Part shown: positions 56,097-64,000 of the stretch, piece after piece
Layout: every line of letters begins with the position of its first letter
How positions within the stretch are numbered: the first letter of the stretch is position 1
From: Bauldia litoralis
Lineage (GTDB): Bacteria; Pseudomonadota; Alphaproteobacteria; Rhizobiales; Kaistiaceae
Length of the DNA: 64,000 nt
Assembly (NCBI RefSeq): GCF_900104485.1
Contig: NZ_FMXQ01000002.1
Location: 558,001-622,000 of the forward strand
Direction of reading: 5' to 3'
Position numbers and translations under genes: made by a program
Notes under the pieces: model-generated
What the model saw: only the letters and a program-made list of their open reading frames with translations
Database searches by the model: none
What the model was told of the DNA's origin: nothing

Positions 56097-56498
56097 ATGC
56101 TGAAGCTTGTGGCCGGTTTGGCAGCTGCCGCGATGGTGATCGCACTCACACAGGTCGCGCATGCCGCGCCCGGCGTCGCCCGGGGCGACGTGAACCTGCG
56201 CACCGGACCCGGCACGAAATACGCCCGCATCGCCACGATTCCCGCCGGCTCGCGCGTCGACGTGCTTCAATGCGCACGCTGGTGCCAGGTCATCTATGCC
56301 GGCCGACGCGGCTGGGCCTCGGCGTCCTACATCGCGCGCGGTTACCCACAGCGGGTCTTTCGCCGGTCGACGGAGTGCTACGAGGCCAACGTCTGGAGGA
56401 TACCGGGTTGCGAATGGCCGATCGAACGGTCGGTCCGTGAGTTCAATCAGAACACGCGGGACTACCGGAACCGGCAGCACGGCGGCAAGAAGCGCTAG
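56097..56498 (+). CDS. Secreted SH3-domain (SH3b) protein
   Basis: 133 aa. Signal peptide ends near AHA|APG (residue 24), then a bacterial SH3 type 3 domain: RGDVNLRTGPGTKYARIATI, RVDVLQCARWCQVIYAGRRG and WASASYIARG. The Arg-rich C-terminus has two more cysteines (TECYEANVWRIPGCEW) that could form a disulfide. Such proteins are usually periplasmic and cell-wall associated. Role unknown; not obviously linked to its neighbours. Confidence 0.82.
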   Translation: MLKLVAGLAAAAMVIALTQVAHAAPGVARGDVNLRTGPGTKYARIATIPAGSRVDVLQCARWCQVIYAGRRGWASASYIARGYPQRVFRRSTECYEANVWRIPGCEWPIERSVREFNQNTRDYRNRQHGGKKR

Positions 56499-56536
56499 CC
56501 GGCATCGCTGCCTTAGTCCCTCTTTCGACCGCTCGC

Positions 56537-57535
56537 CTAGGCGTCCTCGATGGTGACGCCGACGACGGCCACGCAGTCGCCGGTCTTGACCAGGCCCGGA
56601 AAATGGCGGGCCACGAGGATCCCGTCCATGTTGGCGCAATAGTCGATCGGCGCGACGCCGGTTCGCGCTGTCGGATAGACCCGCGCCACCGGCTGGTCGG
56701 CCACCACCGTGCCGCCGAGGTCGACGAGGCACTCGATCAGTCCGTCATGTTCGGAAAAGGCGAAACAGTCGTCCGACGGCATGTCGAGCCAGACGGACGG
56801 GCTGGCCTCGATGTCGGCATCGAGATTGCCGCAATGGGCGAGGAAGTTGCGGACGCCCCGCCGGGCGATCCCGACCGTCCGCGCGCAGCTGCTGCCGCCG
56901 CCGCCGAGTTCGGTCGTGACGAAGACCCGTCCCATCGCCTCGGCCGCGCTGTCATACATGCCGACGGCGTCGATCTCGAGCATCTTGACGGCATAGGGCG
57001 CGCCGAACGCCTTGACCGCCGCGAAGCAGCGATCCTCGTGCATCTTGTCGGGCAGGACATGCGCCGCCGCGAAGGGCAGGAAGTCGAGCGTCCGGCCGCC
57101 GGAATGGAAGTCGAGGACGTTGTCGGCAAGCGGCAGCAGAACGCGCTGGAAATAGTCCGCGATCTTCTCGGTGACAGTGCCGTCGGGGCGGCCCGGAAAG
57201 GACCGGTTGAGGTTGCCGCGATCGATCGGCGAGGTCCGGGTGCCGGCAAGAAACGCCGGGTAGTTCATCGCCGGCACGATGATGACCCGGCCGGCGACCG
57301 ACTCCGGCTTCAGGGTCGCCGCCAGGTCGAACAGCGCCACCGGCCCCTCATACTCGTCGCCGTGGTTGCCGCCGGTCAGCAGCGCCGTCGGTCCCTCGCC
57401 ATTCTTGATCACCGTCACCGGGATCATCACCGAGCCCCAGGCGGAATCGTCGCGACTGTAAGGCAGGCGGAGGAAGCCGTGCTGGGCGCCGTCGGCGTCG
57501 AAATCGACCGACGCGACGATGGGCGAGTCTCTCAT
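56537..57535 (-). CDS. eutE: N-alpha-acetyl-L-2,4-diaminobutyrate deacetylase (EutE/DoeB)
   Basis: 332 aa, succinylglutamate desuccinylase/aspartoacylase family zinc hydrolase. Zinc residues are His58 and Glu61 in GGNHGDEYEG and His144 in LDFHSGG. In ectoine catabolism it removes the acetyl group from N-alpha-acetyl-diaminobutyrate made by EutD. Start ATG 57535 (MRDSPIVASVDFDADG); a GTG at 57550 with GAGGG upstream is an alternative. Last gene of the ehu-eut operon, 25 nt after eutD. Confidence 0.92.
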   Translation of the reverse strand: MRDSPIVASVDFDADGAQHGFLRLPYSRDDSAWGSVMIPVTVIKNGEGPTALLTGGNHGDEYEGPVALFDLAATLKPESVAGRVIIVPAMNYPAFLAGTRTSPIDRGNLNRSFPGRPDGTVTEKIADYFQRVLLPLADNVLDFHSGGRTLDFLPFAAAHVLPDKMHEDRCFAAVKAFGAPYAVKMLEIDAVGMYDSAAEAMGRVFVTTELGGGGSSCARTVGIARRGVRNFLAHCGNLDADIEASPSVWLDMPSDDCFAFSEHDGLIECLVDLGGTVVADQPVARVYPTARTGVAPIDYCANMDGILVARHFPGLVKTGDCVAVVGVTIEDA

Positions 57536-57560
57536 GGCGACGCCATCCACTGTCCCGCCC

Positions 57561-58742
57561 TCATGCCTTGACGAAGAGTTCGCGCGGAACGTCGGCCAGG
57601 AGTTCCGGCGCGCCCTCGGTGATGGCGATCGACTCGGTGATCTCCATCCCCCAGTCCTCCATCCACAACCCGGTCATGAAATGGAAGGTCATGCCAGCCT
57701 TGAGTTCGGTGCGGTCGCCGGGCCGCAGGCTCATGGTCCGCTCCCCCCAGTCCGGCGGATAGGACAGCCCGATCGGATAGCCGGTGCGGTTGTTCTTGAC
57801 GATGCCCTGGCGCGCCAGCACGGCGAAGAAGGCGTTGGCGATGTCCTCGCATGTATTGCCGGCCCGCGCCGCCTCGAGCCCGGCCTCCATCCCCTCCAGC
57901 ACCGCCTTCTCGGCATCGACGAAGGTCTGCGTCGGCTTGCCGAGGAAGACCGTCCGCGACAGCGGGCAGTGGTAGCGCCGGTAGCAGCCGGCGATCTCGA
58001 AGAAGGTCCCCTCCCCGGTCTTCATCGGCTTGTCGTCCCAGGTCAGGTGCGGCGCCGCCGCGTCCGATCCCGACGGCAGCAGCGGCACGATCGCCGGATA
58101 GTCGCCGCCGAATCCCTCGACCCCGCGCGTCCCGACATCGTAGATCTCGGCGACGAGGTCGCACTTGCGCATCCCCGGCTCGATCACCTCGACGATGCGC
58201 TTGTGCATGGCCGAGACGATCCGCCCGGCGATCCGCATGTAGTCGAGTTCCTGCGGGCTCTTCACCGCCCGCTGCCAGTTGACGAGGCCGGTCGCGTCGG
58301 CGAAGTCGGCGTTGGGCAGATGCGTCTGCAGGGTCGCGAAGGCAGCGGCCGAGAACCAGTAATTGTCCATCTCGACGCCGATCCTGCCGGCGCCCCAGCC
58401 GCCCTCCGCTGCTGCCGCGGCGAGCACCTCCATCGGGTGCCGCTCGGTCGACTGAACATAGGTGTCGGGATAGCCGATGATCCGGTCTTCGCCGATCCAG
58501 GCGGTGCGCCTGGCGCCTTGCGCATCCTGCCCGCGCCCGAACCAGATCGGCTCGCCGTCCGGCGGCACGATCACCGCCTGGTGGACGTAGAAGGACCAGC
58601 CGTCATAGCCGGTCAGCCACGCCATGTTGGACGGGTCGGAGACGATCAGCGTGTCGACGCCGCGCGCCGCCATCGCCTGGCGAGTCCGGGCAAGGCGGTC
58701 GGCATATTCCGCGCGGGTGAAGTTCAGTACGACATCGGGCAT
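57561..58742 (-). CDS. eutD: Ectoine hydrolase (EutD/DoeA)
   Basis: 393 aa, M24 (creatinase/aminopeptidase P fold) enzyme. N-terminal creatinase-like domain (about 10-150, SDPSNMAWLTGYDGWSFYVH) and a pita-bread C-terminal domain (GTFFEIAGCYRRYHCPLSRT, MTFHFMTGLWMEDWGMEITE). It opens the ectoine ring to N-acetyl-diaminobutyrate. Seven nt after eutC; eutD-eutE order as in S. meliloti. Confidence 0.93.
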   Translation of the reverse strand: MPDVVLNFTRAEYADRLARTRQAMAARGVDTLIVSDPSNMAWLTGYDGWSFYVHQAVIVPPDGEPIWFGRGQDAQGARRTAWIGEDRIIGYPDTYVQSTERHPMEVLAAAAAEGGWGAGRIGVEMDNYWFSAAAFATLQTHLPNADFADATGLVNWQRAVKSPQELDYMRIAGRIVSAMHKRIVEVIEPGMRKCDLVAEIYDVGTRGVEGFGGDYPAIVPLLPSGSDAAAPHLTWDDKPMKTGEGTFFEIAGCYRRYHCPLSRTVFLGKPTQTFVDAEKAVLEGMEAGLEAARAGNTCEDIANAFFAVLARQGIVKNNRTGYPIGLSYPPDWGERTMSLRPGDRTELKAGMTFHFMTGLWMEDWGMEITESIAITEGAPELLADVPRELFVKA

Positions 58743-58749
58743 GGGGTCC

Positions 58750-59739
58750 TCAGCTTTCGAAGGGGGTGCCGGCCTTGGCCGCCCTGGCCCGGGCGACGGC
58801 CAGCGTGGCGATGGCGGTATCCTGGACGCCCGTGCCGGTCAGGTCGCAGAGCGTCAGGTCGTCGGGCGCGGCGCGGCCGCCGGCGATCCCGGCGATGACC
58901 TGGCCGATCTCGGGAAACACCTGGGCCTCCGGGATCAGCCCGGCCGCGACGGCGTGATGCAACTCGCCGAGCCGGCGCGTCTGGCTGAGGCTGTCGGCGA
59001 CATAGACCGCCTTCGCGAAAATCGCCGGATCGATCTCGTTCTTGTGTTCGGCGTCGGAGCCCATCGCCGTGACATGCTGCCCGGGCGTCAGCCATTCGGC
59101 CTTGAGGATCGGCGAAGTCGCCGGCGTCGTGGTGACGACGATGTCGGCGCCGCGCACCGCCTCGGCCGCGTCGGCCACGGCGGTGACCGGCATGCCAAGG
59201 CTCTCGGCCGCCGCCTCGGCGGTCGCCGCCGCGCGATCCGCCCGGCGCGCCCAGATCCGCGCCGCGCGGATTGGCCGGACCAGCGCCAGCGCCTCCAGTT
59301 GCAGCCGCGCCTGGACGCCGCCGCCGAGGATCGCCGCGACCGCGGCGTCCTTCCGCGACAGATGCCGGGCTGCGACCGCGCCGGCGGCGGCGGTGCGCAC
59401 GTCGGTCAGGTAGCCGTTGTCGAGAAGCACCGCCTCGACCACCCCCGTCTCGGCGCTGAAATAGACCATCAGCCCGTTGACGCTGGGCAGCCCCTTCTTC
59501 GGGTTGTCGAAGAAGCCGGGGCTGATCTTGATGGCGAAGCCCGCCAGCCCCGGCACATAGGCGGTCTTCACGTCGACCTCGCCATTGTGCTCCGGCACGT
59601 CGAGCCGAAGGATCGGCGGCATCGCCACGGGCTTGGTCGCCAGCGCCCGGAAGGCGTCCTCGACGCAGGCGACAGCATCGACGTCGAGCGGCACGAGGCG
59701 GCGAAGGTCGGCCTCGGTGAGAATCGTCATCGTCGTCAT
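58750..59739 (-). CDS. eutC: Ectoine utilization protein EutC (ornithine cyclodeaminase-like)
   Basis: 329 aa, ornithine cyclodeaminase/mu-crystallin fold. KTAYVPGLAGFAIKISPGFF, GGGVQARLQLEALALVRPIR (Rossmann Gly motif) and DIVVTTTPATSPILKAEWLT are typical. Genetically tied to hydroxyectoine use; its exact reaction is not fixed. ATG overlaps the eutB stop by 4 nt. Confidence 0.9.
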   Translation of the reverse strand: MTTMTILTEADLRRLVPLDVDAVACVEDAFRALATKPVAMPPILRLDVPEHNGEVDVKTAYVPGLAGFAIKISPGFFDNPKKGLPSVNGLMVYFSAETGVVEAVLLDNGYLTDVRTAAAGAVAARHLSRKDAAVAAILGGGVQARLQLEALALVRPIRAARIWARRADRAAATAEAAAESLGMPVTAVADAAEAVRGADIVVTTTPATSPILKAEWLTPGQHVTAMGSDAEHKNEIDPAIFAKAVYVADSLSQTRRLGELHHAVAAGLIPEAQVFPEIGQVIAGIAGGRAAPDDLTLCDLTGTGVQDTAIATLAVARARAAKAGTPFES

Positions 59740-60734
59740 GCGGCGGCCTCCTCGAGATCGACATCCTCGCTGGAGATCAGGCGGTGATGGAGCTTCATGT
59801 CGATGTTGCGGCCCGAGACGAGCACCACGGTCGGGCCGCCCGGCCGGACCTTGCCGGCGATCAGCGCCGCCATGCCGACCGCGCCGCCGCCCTCGACGAC
59901 TTCCTGCTCGCGCCAGTAGCCGTGGCGGATGCCCTCGGCGATCTCGCCCTCGTCGAGCGTCACCACCGCATCGACGAGGTCGCGCACCATCGCGAAGGTA
60001 TGGCGGTTGTCGAGGCCGATGCCGCCGCCGAGCGAGTCGGCGAGCGTCGGCCGTTCCGGCGTCAGGGTTGGCCGCCCCGCCTCGAGGCTCACCGCCATCG
60101 CCGCGCCGCGCTCCATCGAGATCCCGGTGACGCGCACCTGCGGCCGTTGCGCCTTGATCGCCAGCGCGATGCCGGCGATCAGCCCGCCGCCGGAAAGCGG
60201 GACCAGCACCTCGGCAAGATCCGGAACGTCCTCCAGCATCTCGAGGCCGAGGGTGCCCTGCCCGGCGATCACGGCCGGATGGTCGAAGGGCGGGATCATC
60301 GTCATGCCCTCCTCGCCGACCAGCCGCTCGACCTCTTCCTGGGCGTCGTCCTGCGACTTGCCGACGATGCGGACCTCGGCGCCAAGATCCCGGATCGCCG
60401 CGACCTTGTTTTCCGGCACCAGCGCCGACATGCAGATGATGGCGCGGACACCGGCCCGGCTGGCGGCATGGGCAAGCCCGCGGCCGTGATTGCCGGTGGA
60501 GACGCCGACCACGCCGCGGCCGCGTTCGTCGTCAGATAGCGAAAGGATCGCGTTGGTGGCGCCGCGCAGCTTGAAGCTGCCGGTGATCTGGCGCTGCTCC
60601 ATCTTGAGATGGATCGGCTGGCCGGCGCGCTCCGACAACGACGGCGAAGGCATCGTCGGCGTCCTGAGCACTTCCCCGCGAATGCGCTGGCGCGCGGCGG
60701 CGATATCGGCAGCCGTGATGGGTTCGACAGACAC
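59736..60734 (-). CDS. eutB: Hydroxyectoine utilization dehydratase EutB (PLP-dependent)
   Basis: 332 aa, threonine-dehydratase-like fold type II PLP enzyme. The PLP lysine is Lys55 in GSFKLRGATN, and the phosphate-binding loop is PLSGGGLIAG. Thought to convert hydroxyectoine toward ectoine together with EutA and EutC. The start is a GTG at 60734, chosen because GAGG lies 7 nt upstream and eutA ends 8 nt before; the ORF extending to 60863 overlaps eutA. Confidence 0.92.
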   Translation of the reverse strand: MSVEPITAADIAAARQRIRGEVLRTPTMPSPSLSERAGQPIHLKMEQRQITGSFKLRGATNAILSLSDDERGRGVVGVSTGNHGRGLAHAASRAGVRAIICMSALVPENKVAAIRDLGAEVRIVGKSQDDAQEEVERLVGEEGMTMIPPFDHPAVIAGQGTLGLEMLEDVPDLAEVLVPLSGGGLIAGIALAIKAQRPQVRVTGISMERGAAMAVSLEAGRPTLTPERPTLADSLGGGIGLDNRHTFAMVRDLVDAVVTLDEGEIAEGIRHGYWREQEVVEGGGAVGMAALIAGKVRPGGPTVVLVSGRNIDMKLHHRLISSEDVDLEEAAA

Positions 60735-60742
60735 GTCCGGCC

Positions 60743-61519
60743 TCAATCCGGCAACGGCAGCGAGAGCAGCCGCCCATATCCGGCGATCGGCCGGTCGATC
60801 CCGGCGAGGCGCAGACACATCCATGCCGAAGCCTGATTGGATGTCACCACCGGCACCCCGCAAGCGGCTTCGATCGTCGCCACGACCTCGACGGCGCGCA
60901 GCGCGGTGCAGGAGATGAAGAGCCCCTCCGATCGCTCGTCCAGCGCGTCCCGGGCCGCGTCGACGATCGACCCGGTGGCGACGCGCGCAATGTCCCGATC
61001 GTCGTCGAGACCGAGATTGGTCAGTCTGTCGACGATGAATCCATGGTCGCGGAAATAGGCGGCGACCGGCGCCGCCGTCTCGTCGAGATAGGGCGTGAGG
61101 ATGCTGATCCGCGTGACGCCGAGCGCGGCGAAAGCGCGCCGCGCCCCCATCGGCGGCGTGACGACGGGAACGTCGGGCTTGCCGCGCGCGACCGCCTCGA
61201 CAACCGCGGCGTCGCCGAGAACCGCCGAGGCCGCGGTACAGGAATAACAGATCGCGTCGAGCGCCTCGCCCGGCAGGATCAGCGCCGCGCCCTCGACCAG
61301 CCCCGGCTCCATCGCGCGCAACGTCTCCGGTGTCGTCGGATTGCGGAAGACGATCCGGTTCGCGTAGACGGCGGCTTCCTCACGCGGAATGATGCGATTG
61401 AAGTCGCGCTCGCTGGTATGGTCGGTCGACAGGACTACCAGCCCGATCCGCCTGGCGATCGGTCGGTCGTCGAGCACCACGGCGGCCCTTGCTTCGGTTG
61501 TCTGGTCCATCACCGTCAT
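60743..61519 (-). CDS. eutA: Ectoine utilization protein EutA (Asp/Glu racemase-like)
   Basis: 258 aa, maleate isomerase/arylmalonate decarboxylase-like member of the Asp/Glu racemase superfamily. The two catalytic cysteine regions are DAICYSCTAASAVLGDA and EGLFISCTALRAVEVVATIE. Acts with EutB and EutC on hydroxyectoine. ATG 61519 overlaps the ehuD stop by 4 nt; ATG 61510 is an alternative. Confidence 0.9.
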   Translation of the reverse strand: MTVMDQTTEARAAVVLDDRPIARRIGLVVLSTDHTSERDFNRIIPREEAAVYANRIVFRNPTTPETLRAMEPGLVEGAALILPGEALDAICYSCTAASAVLGDAAVVEAVARGKPDVPVVTPPMGARRAFAALGVTRISILTPYLDETAAPVAAYFRDHGFIVDRLTNLGLDDDRDIARVATGSIVDAARDALDERSEGLFISCTALRAVEVVATIEAACGVPVVTSNQASAWMCLRLAGIDRPIAGYGRLLSLPLPD

Positions 61520-62178
61520 TCCTGGCCGATCCGTCCGAACCGCCGCTCCATCCAGCGCAGCACCACCACCGACGGAATGCTGACCGCAAGGAAGAAGACG
61601 CCGACCATCGTCATCGGTTCAATGTAGCGATAGGTGTAGTTGGCGATGCTCTTCGCCTCGTTCATCAGTTCGAGCACGGTGATGGCGGCGAGCAGCGGCG
61701 TCTCCTTGAACATGGCGATGAAATAGTTGGCGAGCGCCGGGATCATCGGCGGCAGCGCCTGCGGCAGGATCACGTAGCGCCAGGTCTGGAAGCTGGACAG
61801 GTTCGCGGCCTTGGCGGCCTCCCACTGGCCGCGCGGAACGTTGTTGATGCCGGCGCGATACACTTCCGACGTATAGGTGGCGTAGTGCAGCCCGAGGCCG
61901 ATGACGCCGGCAACCAGCGGCGCCAGGACGATGCCGACATCGGGCAGGACATAGAACAGGAAATAGAGCTGGACGAGCAGCGGCGTGCCACGGATGAACT
62001 CGACGATGAAGCCGACCGGGCGTGAGATCAGCCGGTTGTCGGATCGACGCAGGATGGCGAAGACGAGGCCGAGGATGGCGGCGACGATCGAGCCGAGGAT
62101 CGTCGCCTCGATGGTGACGAGGAAGCCGCGGAAAAGATCCGGCAGGATTTCCTCGACGAATTGCCAGCTCCATTCCAT
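61516..62178 (-). CDS. ehuD: Ectoine/hydroxyectoine ABC transporter permease EhuD
   Basis: 220 aa, polar amino-acid (HisMQ-type) permease with about five membrane segments. Signature EFIRGTPLLVQLYFLFYVLP and EAAKAANLSSFQTWRYVILP (EAA loop) are typical. Forms a heterodimer with EhuC. Three nt downstream of ehuC. Confidence 0.93.
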   Translation of the reverse strand: MEWSWQFVEEILPDLFRGFLVTIEATILGSIVAAILGLVFAILRRSDNRLISRPVGFIVEFIRGTPLLVQLYFLFYVLPDVGIVLAPLVAGVIGLGLHYATYTSEVYRAGINNVPRGQWEAAKAANLSSFQTWRYVILPQALPPMIPALANYFIAMFKETPLLAAITVLELMNEAKSIANYTYRYIEPMTMVGVFFLAVSIPSVVVLRWMERRFGRIGQE

Positions 62179-62181
62179 GGC

Positions 62182-62853
62182 CTATTTCCGCGTCCCTTCC
62201 AGGCCCTCGGTCAGCCGGTTCTCAAGCCGGCGCACGACCCAGGCGATGGCGCTGGCCATCAGGAAATAGAGGATCAGGATGGTGATGAACGGCACGGCGG
62301 TCGAACCGGTCTGGGCCCGCACCACCTGGGCCTGGAACGTCATGTCGGCCAGCGAGATCAGCGACACGACCGCCGTGCCTTTGAGCAACTCGATCGCGTT
62401 GTTGCCAAAGGTCGGCAGCATGATGACGAAGGCCTGCGGCAGGATCACGTAGCGCATCGTCTGGAAGCGGCTGAGATTGCAGGCGATGCAGGCTTCGTAC
62501 TGCTCCCGGCCGATCGATCGGACAGCGCCGCGAACCACCTCGGCGCCATAGGCGCCGACATTCAGGCCGAGCGCCAGGATCGCCGCCTGCAGCGGCGTGA
62601 TCGGCAGGCCGAGCAGCGGCAGGACGAAATAGGCCCAGAACAGCTGGACGAAGATCGACGTGCCGCGAAAGAACTCGATGTAGGTCGTGGCGAGCCAGCG
62701 CAGATACCAATGCTGCGACAAGCGCCCGAGACCGGCGACGAATGCCATCACCAGGGCCAGCGCGCAGCCCAGCAGGGTCAGCTCGATGGTGACCAGCGCG
62801 CCCTGCAGGATGAGGTCGATATAGCCCGACCATCTGTCATAGAAATCGAACAT
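62182..62853 (-). CDS. ehuC: Ectoine/hydroxyectoine ABC transporter permease EhuC
   Basis: 223 aa, HisMQ-type permease. EFFRGTSIFVQLFWAYFVLP and EACIACNLSRFQTMRYVILP (EAA loop) are typical, with about five membrane segments. Eighty nt downstream of ehuB, separated by a strong stem-loop. Confidence 0.93.
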   Translation of the reverse strand: MFDFYDRWSGYIDLILQGALVTIELTLLGCALALVMAFVAGLGRLSQHWYLRWLATTYIEFFRGTSIFVQLFWAYFVLPLLGLPITPLQAAILALGLNVGAYGAEVVRGAVRSIGREQYEACIACNLSRFQTMRYVILPQAFVIMLPTFGNNAIELLKGTAVVSLISLADMTFQAQVVRAQTGSTAVPFITILILYFLMASAIAWVVRRLENRLTEGLEGTRK

Positions 62854-62888
62854 CGCGCCCGCGCCGATCCGGTAGGAATGGGGATGTC

Positions 62889-62921
62889 AGCCGGTCCGCC
62901 GCGTCATGCGGCGGGCCGGCT
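62889..62921 (-). other. Stem-loop between ehuB and ehuC
   Basis: AGCCGG-CCGCCGC and GCGGCGG-CCGGCT pair over 13 bp with one mismatch and a 5-nt loop, 12 nt past the ehuB stop. On the minus strand no U-run follows. It likely protects ehuB mRNA or reduces permease expression, as is known for many binding-protein genes. Confidence 0.6.
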
Positions 62922-62933
62922 TTCGTCTCGGGG

Positions 62934-63791
62934 CTATTCAGCCTTGCGGTTGCACAATTCTTCGGTCGTCACCAGCATCGCCGGCTTCGCGTTGAAGCCG
63001 AACGGCTCGATGATCGCGGCGAAGGAACCGTCTTCTTTCATCGAGGCCAGCACCTTGTTGTATTCGTCGCGAAGCGCTTCCTGGCCTTTCGGGAAAGCCG
63101 TGCCGGCGCAGAAGATCGGCGTGCCCTCCACCGGGCCGACAATCTCGACGTCGCCACCGGCCTTGCCGATGGCGTCTGCCAGCGAAAGGTAAGGCAGCGC
63201 ATAGACGTCGATCCGGCCATCGGCCAGCATCTTGACGCCACTCTGGGTGTCGGGAACCACGACCACCCGATCGCGCGGGACGCCGGCTTCGAGCGCCAGC
63301 CGTTCCTCGGTGCCACCGCCCGGCGCACCCACCCTGATGGTGTCGCTGGCGGCGAGATCGGCGTAGGTCGCGACGCCGGTGGGGTTGCCCTTCTGGACGG
63401 CGAAGGCCTCGAAGTCGCAAAGGTCGGGCTCGGAGAAGATCACCGCCGCGCAACGCTCCGGCTTGATGAACAGGCCGGCGGAAACCATGTCGAAGCGGCC
63501 GGCCTGGAGGCCCGGAATCATCGCGCCATATTCGGAGATCGACGCGACAATCTCATCGACGCCGAGCTTCTGCATGACCGCGCGCGCGACTTCCGGTGCC
63601 GCGCCGGTCACCTTGCCGTCGGCCTTGACCTCGGTCCACGGCGGCTCGTTGGCGATGGCGATACGGGCAAAGCCCTGTTCCTTCAGTTCCTCGAGCGACG
63701 CCGAGACTGCGGGCCCGGCGAACCCGGTCGTGATGATCGCCGCAGCGGCGATACCGAAACATGCGCTTCGTGTGCTGTCAGTCCATGCCAT
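62934..63791 (-). CDS. ehuB: Ectoine/hydroxyectoine-binding protein EhuB
   Basis: 285 aa periplasmic amino-acid-type binding protein; signal peptide cleaved near VSA|SLE (residue 31). FARIAIANEPPWTEVKADGK (Pro-Pro-Trp in the ligand pocket), GRFDMVSAGLFIKPERCAAV and CDFEAFAVQKGNPTGV fit EhuB, which binds ectoines in an aromatic cage. Fifty-seven nt after ehuA. Confidence 0.93.
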   Translation of the reverse strand: MAWTDSTRSACFGIAAAAIITTGFAGPAVSASLEELKEQGFARIAIANEPPWTEVKADGKVTGAAPEVARAVMQKLGVDEIVASISEYGAMIPGLQAGRFDMVSAGLFIKPERCAAVIFSEPDLCDFEAFAVQKGNPTGVATYADLAASDTIRVGAPGGGTEERLALEAGVPRDRVVVVPDTQSGVKMLADGRIDVYALPYLSLADAIGKAGGDVEIVGPVEGTPIFCAGTAFPKGQEALRDEYNKVLASMKEDGSFAAIIEPFGFNAKPAMLVTTEELCNRKAE

Positions 63792-63848
63792 GTCTGTCTT
63801 CCTTCCCGTTGACGTCCTGAGATGCCGGCCTTGCCGGCGGCTGGCGGC

Positions 63849-64000
63849 CTAGATTCGTTGTCCGGCCGCGATGACTTTCTTGAGAAATCCCTGCGTTCGC
63901 TCCTCGCGCGGATTGGTGAAAATCTGGTCGGGCGGCCCCTCTTCGACGATGCGTCCGCCGTCGAAGAACAGAACCCTGTCGGCAAAGTCGTGGGCGAAAC
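63849..64000 (-). CDS. ehuA: Ectoine/hydroxyectoine ABC transporter ATP-binding protein EhuA, partial
   Basis: Only the last 50 residues are in the window: FAHDFADRVLFFDGGRIVEE then GPPDQIFTNPREERTQGFLK and a short end KVIAAGQRI. This is the standard C-terminus of polar amino-acid ABC ATPases, including the H-loop-proximal ADRV segment. Identity as EhuA is from operon order (ehuA-ehuB-ehuC-ehuD-eutA to eutE). Confidence 0.88.
   Translation of the reverse strand, partial: FAHDFADRVLFFDGGRIVEEGPPDQIFTNPREERTQGFLKKVIAAGQRI

Overview
The window reads as chromosomal DNA of a high-GC alphaproteobacterium, most likely Hyphomicrobiales (Rhizobiales). Three things point there: the gene order of the ribosomal super-cluster (adk after secY, no rpsD or rpmJ near rpsM/rpsK/rpoA); promoters of the form TTGACG-N17-TAGGTT; and an ehu/eut ectoine cluster in the order known from Sinorhizobium meliloti. 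Left to right it has three parts.

1) Core information-processing block (1-38045). rarA (cut by the left edge) and a DegP/DegQ protease are followed by the minus-strand series rplQ-rpoA-rpsK-rpsM, adk-secY, the spc and S10 genes, tuf, fusA, rpsG and rpsL (2840-21157). A 3-kb insert of three non-ribosomal genes (MFS permease, SDR oxidoreductase, TetR regulator; 21613-24209) separates rpsL from rpoC. Then come rpoC, rpoB, rplL, rplJ, rplA, rplK, nusG, secE and tRNAs Trp, Gly and Tyr, all minus strand. rlmB and tRNA-Thr lie on the plus strand. Sigma-70-type promoters with 17-bp spacers can be read upstream of rpsL, rpsM, rplJ, secE, tRNA-Tyr and rlmB, with a weaker one before tRNA-Thr. Intrinsic terminators follow rplQ and rpoC, and a weaker one follows rplA.

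2) Accessory sugar/Tm-1-like region (38046-53750). A divergent unit carries an aldo/keto reductase and a sugar-phosphate isomerase/epimerase (minus) against a three-gene plus operon. That operon holds two genes matching the two halves of the tomato antiviral protein Tm-1 (UPF0261 domain and PEP-hydrolase-like TIM barrel), then a regulator fusing the same TIM barrel to a degenerate NtrC-type AAA domain and a Fis-type HTH. A truncated copy of the TIM barrel lies near tRNA-Thr. Beyond lie two Gfo/Idh/MocA dehydrogenases, a ribose-type binding protein, a CUT1-type binding protein with two permeases, and a LacI regulator. No transport ATPase is encoded here. A tandem direct repeat TTGRGYAA-TA-TTGRGYAA occurs in both divergent intergenic regions (41173 and 48966) and suggests one shared regulon; this is the most interesting signal in the window.

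3) 53643-64000: a small membrane protein, a WYL-domain regulator divergent from an epoxide-hydrolase-like protein across a near-perfect dyad, a secreted SH3 protein, and the ectoine/hydroxyectoine uptake and degradation operon ehuA(partial)-ehuB-ehuC-ehuD-eutA-eutB-eutC-eutD-eutE on the minus strand.

Calls rest on reading the sequence and on family knowledge; no database search was run.
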